A DNA stretch of 64,000 nt from Granulicella sp. S156 (GTDB taxonomy: Bacteria; Acidobacteriota; Terriglobia; Terriglobales; Acidobacteriaceae): the NCBI RefSeq assembly GCF_009766105.1, contig NZ_LMUH01000013.1, forward strand, positions 679,602-743,601, given 5' to 3'. A program made the translations under genes and the position numbers. Positions 6,996-15,335 of this stretch are shown one piece after another; position 1 is the stretch's first letter, and each line of letters begins with the position of its first letter. The notes beneath the pieces were generated by a model, which saw nothing but the letters and a program-made list of their open reading frames with translations, did not search any database and was not told where the DNA came from.

Positions 6996-8483
6996 ATGCG
7001 ATTCAAAATCTTGTTTCCTGCGACCGTAGCCTTGTTGCTGTCGATCATGATCCCTTCTAGCGGCATACAGGCACAACAATCCACGCCGCAAGACGCGGCC
7101 TACTTTGCCTTCCGCAATGCAGTGACCGACCCACCACCTGTACACACGACTCCGATCTTCAAGCTCAGCAAGAACTTTCCCGCAACGGTTCCTGACAAGT
7201 GCCTCGAATGCGCCTGGCTAAAGATCGACGTCAACTTTACTCCGAGCTTTGACAAACCTTCCTCTCCGAACTGGCACGGCCAGAACTGGGATAAATACAT
7301 GGATGCCGTTCTTCAATATGTGAAGGAAGGGCAAGACCCGAATCTGAGCAACGAGGTCGGCTATCGGGTTGAAGTCAACCACAAAACACGTTGGTTCAAT
7401 GTGCCCTGGATGTCCTACGATCCGACGGCAGGGAGGGAGTTCGTGCATGGAACAACGAATGAGCGCACCGCTCACCTCGCTGATCTCGTGAATAACTCTC
7501 CACATGCGAGCAATTTGTATGTTGGAGAAACTGATGCCTGCAAGAAGGATTGGCCGTATGGCTTTGAATCCTGGTCCGTAGGCTATTACAACGAGTATGG
7601 AGGGTATGCGATAGGCCGTAGCATTCCCACAACCGGCGTGCCTAAGGTCAGCACATATCTGGGAACAACGGTGCCAGCAGGGCTTCCATTCAAAGAAGGT
7701 ACGGTAGTCGTCAAGATTCTGACGACCAATGCGCCCGAAGAGTGTGTCCCTAGCCTGAAGGGCTCCCCACAGTGGCAGATCGATCGCCATAAGGTCACCG
7801 CAGACAAGGGTTACGAATGTGATCGTGAAGTGCAGATCTCACGCATTGTGCAGGTCGACGTCGCGGTCGTAGACTTCAGGTCTCCGACGCATTGGGTATA
7901 TGGCACCTTTGGGTTCGATGGTGCCAGCGCTGGCAATACCTTCTGGGATCACCTCGTGCCCGTAGGGCTGCAGTGGGGTTCTGACCCATGGAGTTTTCCT
8001 GCAGTTCCGAAGACAGCGAGTCTATCTATACAGCAAAGCGTTATTGATAAAGATAATCCGCTCTTCCAACATTTGGGCTGCGCTGGTCGACTGGCCGGTC
8101 CGGTCGATAATCCTCAGTCTTCCTGTACTTCGTGCCACTCCAGCGCTTATGCCGTTCCCAACGGCGCGCCATCGGAGATGGGTGTGAACGTGCCTCCCAG
8201 CTTCGGCTTTCCAGGTCTGTGTGAAAACTACTCGCTCGACAATGCTTCCTACTTTCAGAATCAGACCATTCCACAGAGCTTTCCCGGAGGCCGATTCCCA
8301 ACAGCAATCAGTATGGATACCTCCCTGCAACTGGCGGTGGCCTTCACGCAGTATGGGTACTTCAATACGGAGCATGCGCCGCAGGCCTGTACGGATCCGA
8401 ACCAGGTTTCGCCCACTCCAAATCCAACTGTGCTGAGAACAAATTTCCTGCGGACCAGCGCCGTGCACAAAGGAGCAAAATGA
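6996..8483 (+). CDS. Exported protein with a CxxCH haem c motif
   Basis: This is a 495-residue protein. The start at 6996 is chosen because AAGAGGAA lies eight bases upstream and the protein then begins with a clean signal peptide (MRFKILFPATVALLL..., cleavage after GIQA). An earlier ATG overlapping the previous stop would add 30 basic residues before the signal. One CTSCH motif near residue 377 should bind a covalent haem c. A CLECAW pair near residue 68 lacks the His. The rest is rich in Trp, Tyr and Pro and matches no family I know. Its stop overlaps the start of the multicopper oxidase gene (ATGA), so the two are probably translated together and may act as a periplasmic electron-transfer pair. 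Confidence 0.65.
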   Translation: MRFKILFPATVALLLSIMIPSSGIQAQQSTPQDAAYFAFRNAVTDPPPVHTTPIFKLSKNFPATVPDKCLECAWLKIDVNFTPSFDKPSSPNWHGQNWDKYMDAVLQYVKEGQDPNLSNEVGYRVEVNHKTRWFNVPWMSYDPTAGREFVHGTTNERTAHLADLVNNSPHASNLYVGETDACKKDWPYGFESWSVGYYNEYGGYAIGRSIPTTGVPKVSTYLGTTVPAGLPFKEGTVVVKILTTNAPEECVPSLKGSPQWQIDRHKVTADKGYECDREVQISRIVQVDVAVVDFRSPTHWVYGTFGFDGASAGNTFWDHLVPVGLQWGSDPWSFPAVPKTASLSIQQSVIDKDNPLFQHLGCAGRLAGPVDNPQSSCTSCHSSAYAVPNGAPSEMGVNVPPSFGFPGLCENYSLDNASYFQNQTIPQSFPGGRFPTAISMDTSLQLAVAFTQYGYFNTEHAPQACTDPNQVSPTPNPTVLRTNFLRTSAVHKGAK

Positions 8484-10243
8484 GCGATTTGACGCGTCGG
8501 TCTTTTCTTGTTTTGGCCGCAGGAGCTACAGTCGGCTCTACGGCATCAGCTTCTGTTGCTCCTCAGGCGGTTCCTCAGTCGCAACCTGTATGTGTCCAGC
8601 CAACTGCAACTGAGCTGTCGCTTGTGGAACAAGCGGACTTCAAGCCGGACTTAGTTCTGGACTGCGGCTTCCTTCTGAAGACCATGGATGGAGTGAAGGT
8701 AAAACTGCGCGCGTACAACGGGCAGATACCAGGTCCACCCATCGACACTGTGGCGGGTCGTACCCTTCGGATTCGCATGAAGAACTCACTTCCTGCATCG
8801 GACTCCACCGGTTGGGGCGGAAACATGGATGTCCCGCACATGTTTGGCAATGTCAATCTTCACCTGCACGGTTTGGACGTCCCTCCGCACATCTTTGAAC
8901 CACTGGGCACAAGTAATCCGCTGGCGCCAATGATCTCTATCCCTCCAGGTGGAGAAAAGGATTACCCCTTTGTTATTCCTGACGACCAGCCCCCAGGGCT
9001 GAATTGGTATCATCCGCACTCTCATGGATCGACAGCGGTACAGGCTGTATCGGGTATGGCTGGAGCTCTGATCATCCGCGGGGCCATCGATGAAGTTCCC
9101 GAAATCAAAGCGGCCAAAGACTACATCATGGTGGTGTCGGATATCGGGCTCTTTGAAACGAATGAACCCCACGCAGATTACACCGACAGCTTTGAGCCAG
9201 CGCAGAATGCAATCTGGCAGACCTACTCCAAGGGTGCAGGTGAAGTCACGATCGATGGCCATCCTAAGAGACCACCCCTCCATTGTGGCTTTACCACGGG
9301 CGATTACCATCTGCGTTATTACTGTTTGAATGGGGAGCCTTTCTTCAAGGAAACCCATAATCCCGTACCGCCTGAAAATGGCGATCAGCCTGCGCCGATT
9401 GCTAGGCAGCTAACCCCCTATGTCTATAAGATGCGCCCCGGTGAGGTGGCGCGTTTCCGCCTCCTGAACGCATGCTCAGATCTCATGATGCCCGTCATGG
9501 TGGAAGGTCAGGACATGTGGCTGATCGCCATGGACGGCAATAACTTCGCCTCGCCACAATTGCGGAACGCCTCGCGCTTTGGAGCGCAGGTCCTGCTCGG
9601 GCCAGCGAATCGTGCAGAGTTCCTTATTAAGGCAAGTTCCAAGCCCGGTACATATCGAATCCTGCAACTGAAACAAAGCGAACAGTTCCTGGCCGCACCG
9701 GAGAAGACCATCGCCATCATTGAGGTAGAAGGAGAGCCTCTGGATATGGAAGTTCCGCGTCATCTCCCCAAGAACACACGTGACGCGCCTATTATGAGCG
9801 AGGATATCAAGCGGAAACGTTTCTTCGTCTTCTCCAGCGCATATCCGGGAATACAGAATCCGGTGGTCGGCCTCGATTTCGAGATCAATAATCAAATTTA
9901 CGACGAGCTTGCTGTGCCCACTGTCGTCGCTGTGGATGAGTGCGAAGAATGGCACATCATGGTTCCCAACTCCCAGGAGGGAGGTACAGAAGGACACCCC
10001 TTCCATATCCATGTGAACAGCTTCGAGGTGAAATCGATTGGTGGCGTGGAACAGATGCCTGGGTTGATCCAGGACACCATATGGATTCCACAGAATACAG
10101 AAGCTGTTATATGGATGCGCTTCAAAGAGTGGAGCGGAAAGTCAGTATTCCATTGCCATATTCTGCCGCACGAAGACACCGGCATGATGCAGAACTTCCT
10201 GATCCTGGATAAGCGACCAAACTATCACCATTCCATGGGGTAA
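8480..10243 (+). CDS. Tat-exported multicopper oxidase (laccase-like)
   Basis: This is a 587-residue oxidase that would couple one-electron oxidation of a substrate to reduction of O2 to water in the periplasm. The N-terminus carries a twin-arginine signal (TRRSFLVLAAGA). All four copper-ligand blocks are present: HLHG (128-131), HPHSHG (178-183), HPFHIH (about residue 505) and HCHILPHEDTGMM (about 557), which supplies the Cys, His and axial Met of the type 1 site. No Met-rich segment of the CueO type is visible, so copper detoxification is not specifically indicated. AGGAG lies four bases before the start, and the ATG overlaps the stop of the haem protein gene. The substrate is unknown; the haem protein encoded upstream is a plausible partner. 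Confidence 0.9.
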   Translation: MSDLTRRSFLVLAAGATVGSTASASVAPQAVPQSQPVCVQPTATELSLVEQADFKPDLVLDCGFLLKTMDGVKVKLRAYNGQIPGPPIDTVAGRTLRIRMKNSLPASDSTGWGGNMDVPHMFGNVNLHLHGLDVPPHIFEPLGTSNPLAPMISIPPGGEKDYPFVIPDDQPPGLNWYHPHSHGSTAVQAVSGMAGALIIRGAIDEVPEIKAAKDYIMVVSDIGLFETNEPHADYTDSFEPAQNAIWQTYSKGAGEVTIDGHPKRPPLHCGFTTGDYHLRYYCLNGEPFFKETHNPVPPENGDQPAPIARQLTPYVYKMRPGEVARFRLLNACSDLMMPVMVEGQDMWLIAMDGNNFASPQLRNASRFGAQVLLGPANRAEFLIKASSKPGTYRILQLKQSEQFLAAPEKTIAIIEVEGEPLDMEVPRHLPKNTRDAPIMSEDIKRKRFFVFSSAYPGIQNPVVGLDFEINNQIYDELAVPTVVAVDECEEWHIMVPNSQEGGTEGHPFHIHVNSFEVKSIGGVEQMPGLIQDTIWIPQNTEAVIWMRFKEWSGKSVFHCHILPHEDTGMMQNFLILDKRPNYHHSMG

Positions 10244-10347
10244 TTGCCTGGAAAGCAACAGCATAGTAAGCCTGACCTCGGCTGGGCGTCGTTATGCACA
10301 GCGTGTTTTTCTTGTCGCAATTCGATCCTTGAACAGGAGCTTAACCT

Positions 10348-11235
10348 ATGAAGCGTGTCGTTGTTGTTGTGAACAAGAAATGGGAGATCGCACCAATCCT
10401 GGCGGTTCTACGCGCCCCCTTTGCGCCTGGCTCTCACGCCTCGTCCAAACCACCAGCCTGGGAAACACCGCCCATCCTCCCAGAGCCATGGCCGGATCCC
10501 ACGGGAAACTATGATCTCGAGTTTCGCAACACGCTGCAGGTCGGTGGATGTCGCGTCGAACTCTGGTGTTTGGCGGACTTTGCCGATACATCTATTAGTG
10601 CTCAGAAGGTTGGGTATATCCCTCTTGTTCTGCAAGGCTCTGTGCCTGATCTTGTGATTGCGGTAGGTACAGCAGCAAGCGTAACTCCGTCCCAACAAGG
10701 GTCTGTGATCGTCGGAACACGTGCCTTTATCTTCGATTCAGGTCAGAATCAGGAACCGCTGCCCTCTAATTGGCCGGCTACACTCGTTGGTAAATTGATC
10801 GAATCATCTTTTCACTCTTCCTTTGAAAGACTTATTCGTGAATTGCCCGCAAAATGGTGGGCCGACGTGCAGTCCCGTATGCTTCTTCCTATCCACGGAG
10901 AAAGCGCGCCTGCAGTGCACCTGGATGCCGAGTTCACCGCAGTCGGAGACGTTAATGTTGATAATCCGGCCGAGTACAACAAGTTCGATCGTCTAGCCAT
11001 CGCTGCGTGCCGTGCTGCTGACCCAGGAGTAAATATAGGAAGCATTGAGACGACAAGTGCACTTATCCGGGCAATGACAGATCCCGTGCCCTACTTGTTC
11101 CTATCCGGGATAGTTAACGATCTCGGCGAATTTTCTCGAGACGTGCTACCAAATGAATATGCTCAGAATTTCGCGGGTAGTCATAATGCCGGTGTCGTTC
11201 TTGCTTGGTTGTTAGCGTACCTGACCGTCTGCTAG
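10348..11235 (+). CDS. Nucleoside phosphorylase/nucleosidase superfamily-like protein
   Basis: This 295-residue protein follows the layout of the purine phosphorylase/MTA-SAH nucleosidase fold. It opens with a hydrophobic strand then KKWEIAPILAVL, and PDLVIAVGTAAS corresponds to the family strand ending in a Gly-rich turn. GSVIVGTRAFIFDSG follows, GSIETTSAL stands where the family has its M-E-x-x-A, and SGIVNDLGE stands where the catalytic I-S-D lies. Glu and Asp at the key places are kept, although the surrounding motif is divergent. There is no signal peptide. An AGGAG lies nine bases upstream. With the nucleoside hydrolase-like gene at the head of the cluster, it gives two predicted nucleoside N-glycosidic-bond enzymes around two exported redox proteins. 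Substrate unknown. Confidence 0.55.
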   Translation: MKRVVVVVNKKWEIAPILAVLRAPFAPGSHASSKPPAWETPPILPEPWPDPTGNYDLEFRNTLQVGGCRVELWCLADFADTSISAQKVGYIPLVLQGSVPDLVIAVGTAASVTPSQQGSVIVGTRAFIFDSGQNQEPLPSNWPATLVGKLIESSFHSSFERLIRELPAKWWADVQSRMLLPIHGESAPAVHLDAEFTAVGDVNVDNPAEYNKFDRLAIAACRAADPGVNIGSIETTSALIRAMTDPVPYLFLSGIVNDLGEFSRDVLPNEYAQNFAGSHNAGVVLAWLLAYLTVC

Positions 11236-11762
11236 AAACGGGCACAACAAAACGGTGACAATCTCTTTACGATGGAATGACAATCTCTCTTTGAAGGTGA
11301 GCTAGTCTCATCATCTGATAGTCCTTCACGCACGGTGCTAGCGGACAGTTCTCGTCGTTTGCGAAGGCGATTCAAAGAAGAGGTGACGTCGCATTGCCGC
11401 TGCCCTTCGCTCCCTGTTTATTTTGGAAAACATCGTGGCATTGGTGTCGCAGTGCCACCCAGTGCTGCCGAACCTTGAATTTCAAGGCCGCCACGCCTAC
11501 CTGCGGCGATAGAGGCTCTCGACCGCGATCTTTCACGCCCTCTGGCGGCATTTAGGAGATCACGTTCTGTACCAATTCCGCCGCACCAGGGCACCATGAG
11601 CAACAAGCGTCGCACTTTTGACAAGGCGATGATCATATCGAGACCTTCTGGTGACACATGCACGAAAGCGACGGGATACTCTTCGCAGAGAACTGACGAA
11701 CCGGCTCTCTTGCCAGAAATCACGAACGGCAGCAAAGCCTTTCGAGAAACTATCCCAAATTG
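11236..11762. other. Long intergenic region with uncertain small ORFs
   Basis: No convincing gene. A 55-codon plus-strand ORF (11596-11763) ends in a TGATG overlap with the GTP cyclohydrolase II start but has no clear RBS and an unremarkable, basic product. A 105-codon minus-strand ORF (11418-11735) also looks weak. The start of the region carries a direct repeat. The length suggests a regulatory leader or a decayed gene. Confidence 0.4.
11256..11288 (+). repeat. Direct repeat with 22-base period
   Basis: TGACAATCTCT occurs at 11256-11266 and again at 11278-11288, exactly 22 bases apart. The spacing is close to two turns of the DNA helix, as for a tandem operator. It lies just after the nucleosidase-like gene and far (about 475 bases) from the next start. 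Confidence 0.4.
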
Positions 11763-12455
11763 ATGAAATTAAAACAAATCGCTGATGTACATTTTCCAAC
11801 GCAATGGGCGAACTTCCGCCTGTTGGCCTTTGAAGGCATACAGGCCGATTATGAAACGACTGGAAAGCCTAAAGAGACTGCACTGGCGTTAGTTTTGGGC
11901 GATATCTACAGCTCTCCTCCAGTAGTTCGCATTCATTCTCAGTGCACGACTGGGGATGTTTTCCACTCTCTACGGTGTGACTGTCATGACCAACTTCACC
12001 TGGCCTTGCGCATGATCGCGGATGAAGGTACAGGAATTCTGCTCTATGAGCATCAGGAAGGCCGAGGTATTGGCCTCATGGAGAAGCTGCGCGCCTATGA
12101 ACTTCAAGAGCAAGGATTCGACACAATCGAAGCCAACCTTCTTTTGGGACACCTAGTCGATTTGCGCGATTACGCACTTGCTACAGAGATTCTTCGGCTT
12201 CTAAAGATTCGTTCGCTTCGATTGATGACCAATAACCCTGAGAAGATCGATGCTGTGCTCACGGCGGGAATTGAAATTGTCGAGCGCCTGAGCGCTAATG
12301 TTCCAGGCAGCCCTCACTCCGACCGGTACCTTGCCACTAAGCGCGAGAAGCTTGGTCATTTCCTCAATCCTGCAGCCATCTCATCCGATACCAGTCATCG
12401 CGGGCAATCAACTCATAGCGCAGCTGTTATTAAAAATGCTCGCGACAGCGTTTAG
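11763..12455 (+). CDS. ribA: GTP cyclohydrolase II, stand-alone
   Basis: This enzyme opens the imidazole ring of GTP and releases formate and pyrophosphate, giving the diaminopyrimidine precursor of riboflavin and of some azapteridine metabolites. The 230-residue protein shows the family blocks: SQCTTGDVFHSLRCDCHDQL with the three zinc Cys (C-x10-C-x-C), YEHQEGRGIGLMEKLRAY, DTIEANLLLG and LMTNNPEKI. ATG 11763 is preferred to the TTG just before it. There is no fused RibB domain and no other riboflavin gene nearby, and a radical SAM enzyme and a methyltransferase follow. That context hints at a dedicated GTP-derived product rather than bulk riboflavin synthesis. The last 25 residues are a Ser/His-rich tail beyond the normal end. 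Confidence 0.9.
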   Translation: MKLKQIADVHFPTQWANFRLLAFEGIQADYETTGKPKETALALVLGDIYSSPPVVRIHSQCTTGDVFHSLRCDCHDQLHLALRMIADEGTGILLYEHQEGRGIGLMEKLRAYELQEQGFDTIEANLLLGHLVDLRDYALATEILRLLKIRSLRLMTNNPEKIDAVLTAGIEIVERLSANVPGSPHSDRYLATKREKLGHFLNPAAISSDTSHRGQSTHSAAVIKNARDSV

Positions 12456-12658
12456 GTCGGGATGTAATACGCAAAATTATCCGGATTCCGTACGGGAAAG
12501 GGATGACATTGAGCTGACAATTTTGAGACAACTGCCTGCACTGGATGGGACTACGCTACATCTCGTAAAGGGAATCTGCCAGCTGCGCTAATGTGCCTGG
12601 CACATACGCTGGAGGCCATCGGCTGAACCTGTCAGCGAGCAAATACCCGAGGTGAACT

Positions 12659-14152
12659 TTGGCACATGTCCTACTGACGCATTCGTATCATCTTCCATAT
12701 GACGCGAAGCAGCTGCGCAAGATGCAGCCGTACACTCCGATTGGCACGCTTTATGCGGCAACTGCACTGCGGGAGAATAATATCTCTGTCGCAGTATTCG
12801 ACTCGATGCTTGAGGATCCATCGGCAACATTCTCTGCGATATTAGAAAGCCACCAGCCGAAGATTGTGGCTGTCTATGAGGACGACTTCAACTTTCTTTC
12901 GAAGATGTGTCTCACACGCATGAGAGAGGTGGCGTGGGAGATCGCGAAAGCCGCGCATGCTATCGGCGCTATCGTCATCGTTCATGGTTCCGATTCGACC
13001 GATAACCCTACCTTGTTTCTGGAGAAGGGCTTCGACTATGTGCTTTGCGGAGAGGCAGAGAAGACTCTTGTACAGCTCTGTACTTCTATATTGCATGCCG
13101 AAGCAATCCCGGAGATAGAGGGTATGGTGAGGTTCGACGAAACGGGCCACCTTGTCCAGAGTGCACAGCGGTTATCGAAAAATCCAGCATGGTCGGAGCT
13201 TTCTCTGCCTTCGCGCGATTTAATCGATCTGGAGCCGTATCGCGCGGCATGGATGAAAACACATGGCTATTTTTCAACGAATATGGTGTCTAGTCGTGGA
13301 TGCCCTTACCGCTGCAACTGGTGTGCGAAACCAATCTCCGGCAATAAATTTCATTTGCGACCCGCCGGAACTGTTGCCGAAGAGATGAAACGGCTGAAGT
13401 TCGATGTAGGAGTCCAGCATATCTGGTTCAGTGACGATGTCTTTGCATTGAACCAGCACTGGATGAAACAGTTTGCTGAGGAAGTCACGAAAAGAGATGC
13501 GGCTGTTCCTTTCAAAATACAGTCTCGTGCCGACTTGATGAGTGAGCAGACCGTCCAATCCCTGAAGGCCGCGGGTTGTGCTGAAGTATGGATGGGTGTT
13601 GAATCCGGATCGCAAGCCGTGCTCAACGCGATGGACAAGGGTCTAAGTCTTTCTTCCGTTATTGTTGCCCGTCGTCGCCTGAAAGAAGCTGGCATTCGTG
13701 CCTGCTTCTTTTTGCAGTTTGGCTACCCAGGTGAAACCTGGGTAGAGCTACAGGAGACGATTGCCTTTGTCCGGCAGATGCGCCCCAACGACATCGGAAT
13801 TTCATTCTCGTATCCGCTGCCGGGTACCGTGTTCTATGAACGCGTAAAGACACAGCTCGGGCAAAAGCGCAACTGGACCGACAGTGATGATCTTTGCATC
13901 ATGTTCAGAGCAGCCTATAACACCGATTTCTATCGTGCCGTGCGCGACGCTCTGCATGCTGAGGTCGATTTCTGGCAAGACTCAAAGGCACAGAGCAGAA
14001 CAAAGGCGCAGATCGACGCACTGTGGCGCAAGGTGAACGAACTGGAGCCGATGAGCCGCGATGAAGAAGCCTTGCCTCTCGATAGTCTTTCCACTTTTAC
14101 CTCGTCTGAGATCGTGTCTGTTGAGCAATTGGTGCAGCTCAGAGGGGTATAG
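12659..14152 (+). CDS. B12-binding-type radical SAM protein
   Basis: This is a 497-residue protein of the BchE/P-methylase-like radical SAM group. Residues 1-150 form a cobalamin-binding-like Rossmann domain (YTPIGTLYAATALRE, VLCGEAEKTL) without the DxHxxG base-off motif. The radical SAM core begins with SRGCPYRCNWC, giving the CxxxCxxC [4Fe-4S] ligands near residues 215-222. It continues with FSDDVFALN, KIQSRADLM, WMGVESGSQAVLNAMDKG and FGYPGET. Translation starts at TTG 12659 with GAGG eight bases upstream. The family performs methylations and ring rearrangements on unreactive carbons. It leads a same-strand set with a methyltransferase and a glycosyltransferase, about 200 bases after GTP cyclohydrolase II. 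The substrate cannot be told from sequence. Confidence 0.85.
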   Translation: MAHVLLTHSYHLPYDAKQLRKMQPYTPIGTLYAATALRENNISVAVFDSMLEDPSATFSAILESHQPKIVAVYEDDFNFLSKMCLTRMREVAWEIAKAAHAIGAIVIVHGSDSTDNPTLFLEKGFDYVLCGEAEKTLVQLCTSILHAEAIPEIEGMVRFDETGHLVQSAQRLSKNPAWSELSLPSRDLIDLEPYRAAWMKTHGYFSTNMVSSRGCPYRCNWCAKPISGNKFHLRPAGTVAEEMKRLKFDVGVQHIWFSDDVFALNQHWMKQFAEEVTKRDAAVPFKIQSRADLMSEQTVQSLKAAGCAEVWMGVESGSQAVLNAMDKGLSLSSVIVARRRLKEAGIRACFFLQFGYPGETWVELQETIAFVRQMRPNDIGISFSYPLPGTVFYERVKTQLGQKRNWTDSDDLCIMFRAAYNTDFYRAVRDALHAEVDFWQDSKAQSRTKAQIDALWRKVNELEPMSRDEEALPLDSLSTFTSSEIVSVEQLVQLRGV

Positions 14153-14196
14153 ATGCCGAACTATCACATCTTGCTATATACGAAGAGGGGGTAGCG

Positions 14197-15153
14197 ATGA
14201 GTGCATTGCAAAATGACATTGCTGACGATACTACTATCCACTTAAGCGTCCGTATGCAGTGCCCGTCCTGCAGGGCCGACTTGAGTGGCATGAACTGTAT
14301 GTCGTGCGGTTTCCGACTTCAGATCAGCCGCGGAATCGTGCACGCTCTACCTGCAGAGCGTGTTGCGTATTACGCGCGCTTCATGGAGGACTATGAGCGC
14401 ATAAGGGCTGCAGAGGGCCGAGGAAGCGGAAGTGAAGAGTTTTATCTGGGCCTCCCTTATGAGGACATTACCGGTAGAAATAGTAAGCAATGGGATATCA
14501 GGGCGCGCAGTTATGACTATTTGATGCGGCACGTGCTGCAACGAATTCCTCAGGAAAATGGGGGAAGAATTCTGGATCTTGGAGCAGGGAACTGTTGGAT
14601 GAGCTTTCGTCTGGCGCTCGCAGGGTACCATCCGTTTGCAGTAGATCTGCTCTCTAATGATCGCGATGGGCTTGGGGCCGCTGCGCATTATCAGAGACGC
14701 TTGCCTGAGCCCTTCTTGAGATTCCAGGCTGAGGCTGCACGTCTGCCGTTTCAGGACGAGCAGTTTGATGCTGTAGTATTCAACGCCTCTTTTCATTACT
14801 CCGAAGATTACGAAGTTACTCTGCGTGAGGCATTCCGGTGCGTCAAAAGCGGAGGCTTAGTGATTATCAGCGACACGCCATGGTACTCCCGCGAGGAAAG
14901 TGGCAGACAAATGGTTTCCGAGCGCCGTGCCGCCTTTGCTCACCATTATGGAACCGCTTCGGACTCCATTAAGAGTCTTGAGTATCTTACAAACAGTCGG
15001 CTGCGCCTCCTTGAAGAGCAACTGTCAATCCAGTGGGCGATACATTCTCCTAGATATGGTATCCAGTGGGCGATGCGTCCTCTTGTGGCGAAGTTACGCC
15101 GGAAGAGAGAACCTTCCCGGTTCCGCATTTATGTAGCCCGGAAGAATGTATGA
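14197..15153 (+). CDS. SAM-dependent methyltransferase with N-terminal zinc ribbon
   Basis: This is a 318-residue class I methyltransferase. Residues 22-45 carry a C-x2-C-x8-C-x2-C ribbon (CPSCRADL...CMSCG). The SAM-binding domain starts near residue 120 with RILDLGAGNCWMSF, and continues with the PFAVDLLSND acidic loop, AARLPFQDEQFDAVVFNASFHY and the post-motif SGGLVIISDTPWY. The basic C-terminal region (KLRRKREPSRFR) could contact a membrane or nucleic acid. GGGGG lies six bases before the ATG, and the stop overlaps the next ORF by ATGA. Zinc ribbons occur in rRNA methyltransferases of the RlmA type, but the radical SAM and GT87-like neighbours make a small-molecule or lipid substrate more likely here. 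Confidence 0.8.
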   Translation: MSALQNDIADDTTIHLSVRMQCPSCRADLSGMNCMSCGFRLQISRGIVHALPAERVAYYARFMEDYERIRAAEGRGSGSEEFYLGLPYEDITGRNSKQWDIRARSYDYLMRHVLQRIPQENGGRILDLGAGNCWMSFRLALAGYHPFAVDLLSNDRDGLGAAAHYQRRLPEPFLRFQAEAARLPFQDEQFDAVVFNASFHYSEDYEVTLREAFRCVKSGGLVIISDTPWYSREESGRQMVSERRAAFAHHYGTASDSIKSLEYLTNSRLRLLEEQLSIQWAIHSPRYGIQWAMRPLVAKLRRKREPSRFRIYVARKNV

Positions 15154-15335
15154 CCGACCGTTTTGAAGAGAATCAGCGAAACCAGATCGTAGTTCATGTG
15201 GGCCGTTGCACTAGAGGACTGCAGGAGAGCCTGCGCGCCTCAATACAGATCACCAATGGCCGCATAACACTTATTCAGCACAACCTATCGCTATTGCCTA
15301 TTGCATCACCGAGGCTGCTGCGGGGCGGATTTTGA
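15150..15335 (+). CDS. Small coupled ORF, 61 residues, unknown
   Basis: The ATG overlaps the methyltransferase stop (ATGA, 15150-15153) and the stop overlaps the next start (TTGA, 15332-15335), so it fills the space between two genes exactly. A GGAAGA sequence sits a few bases upstream. The product is polar and basic at first (FEENQRNQIVVHVGRCTRGL) and ends LLRGGF. No domain is recognised. The double overlap favours a real gene; the short length and lack of known relatives leave it uncertain. Confidence 0.4.
   Translation: MTDRFEENQRNQIVVHVGRCTRGLQESLRASIQITNGRITLIQHNLSLLPIASPRLLRGGF

Noticed and set aside
8786-10012. Minus-strand ORFs inside the multicopper oxidase gene
   Set aside because: The plus strand encodes all copper-ligand motifs; the antisense frames are by-products.
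11236-11762. FMN riboswitch upstream of the GTP cyclohydrolase II gene
   Set aside because: I could not find the conserved FMN-aptamer core in this region, and ribA is not part of a riboflavin operon here.
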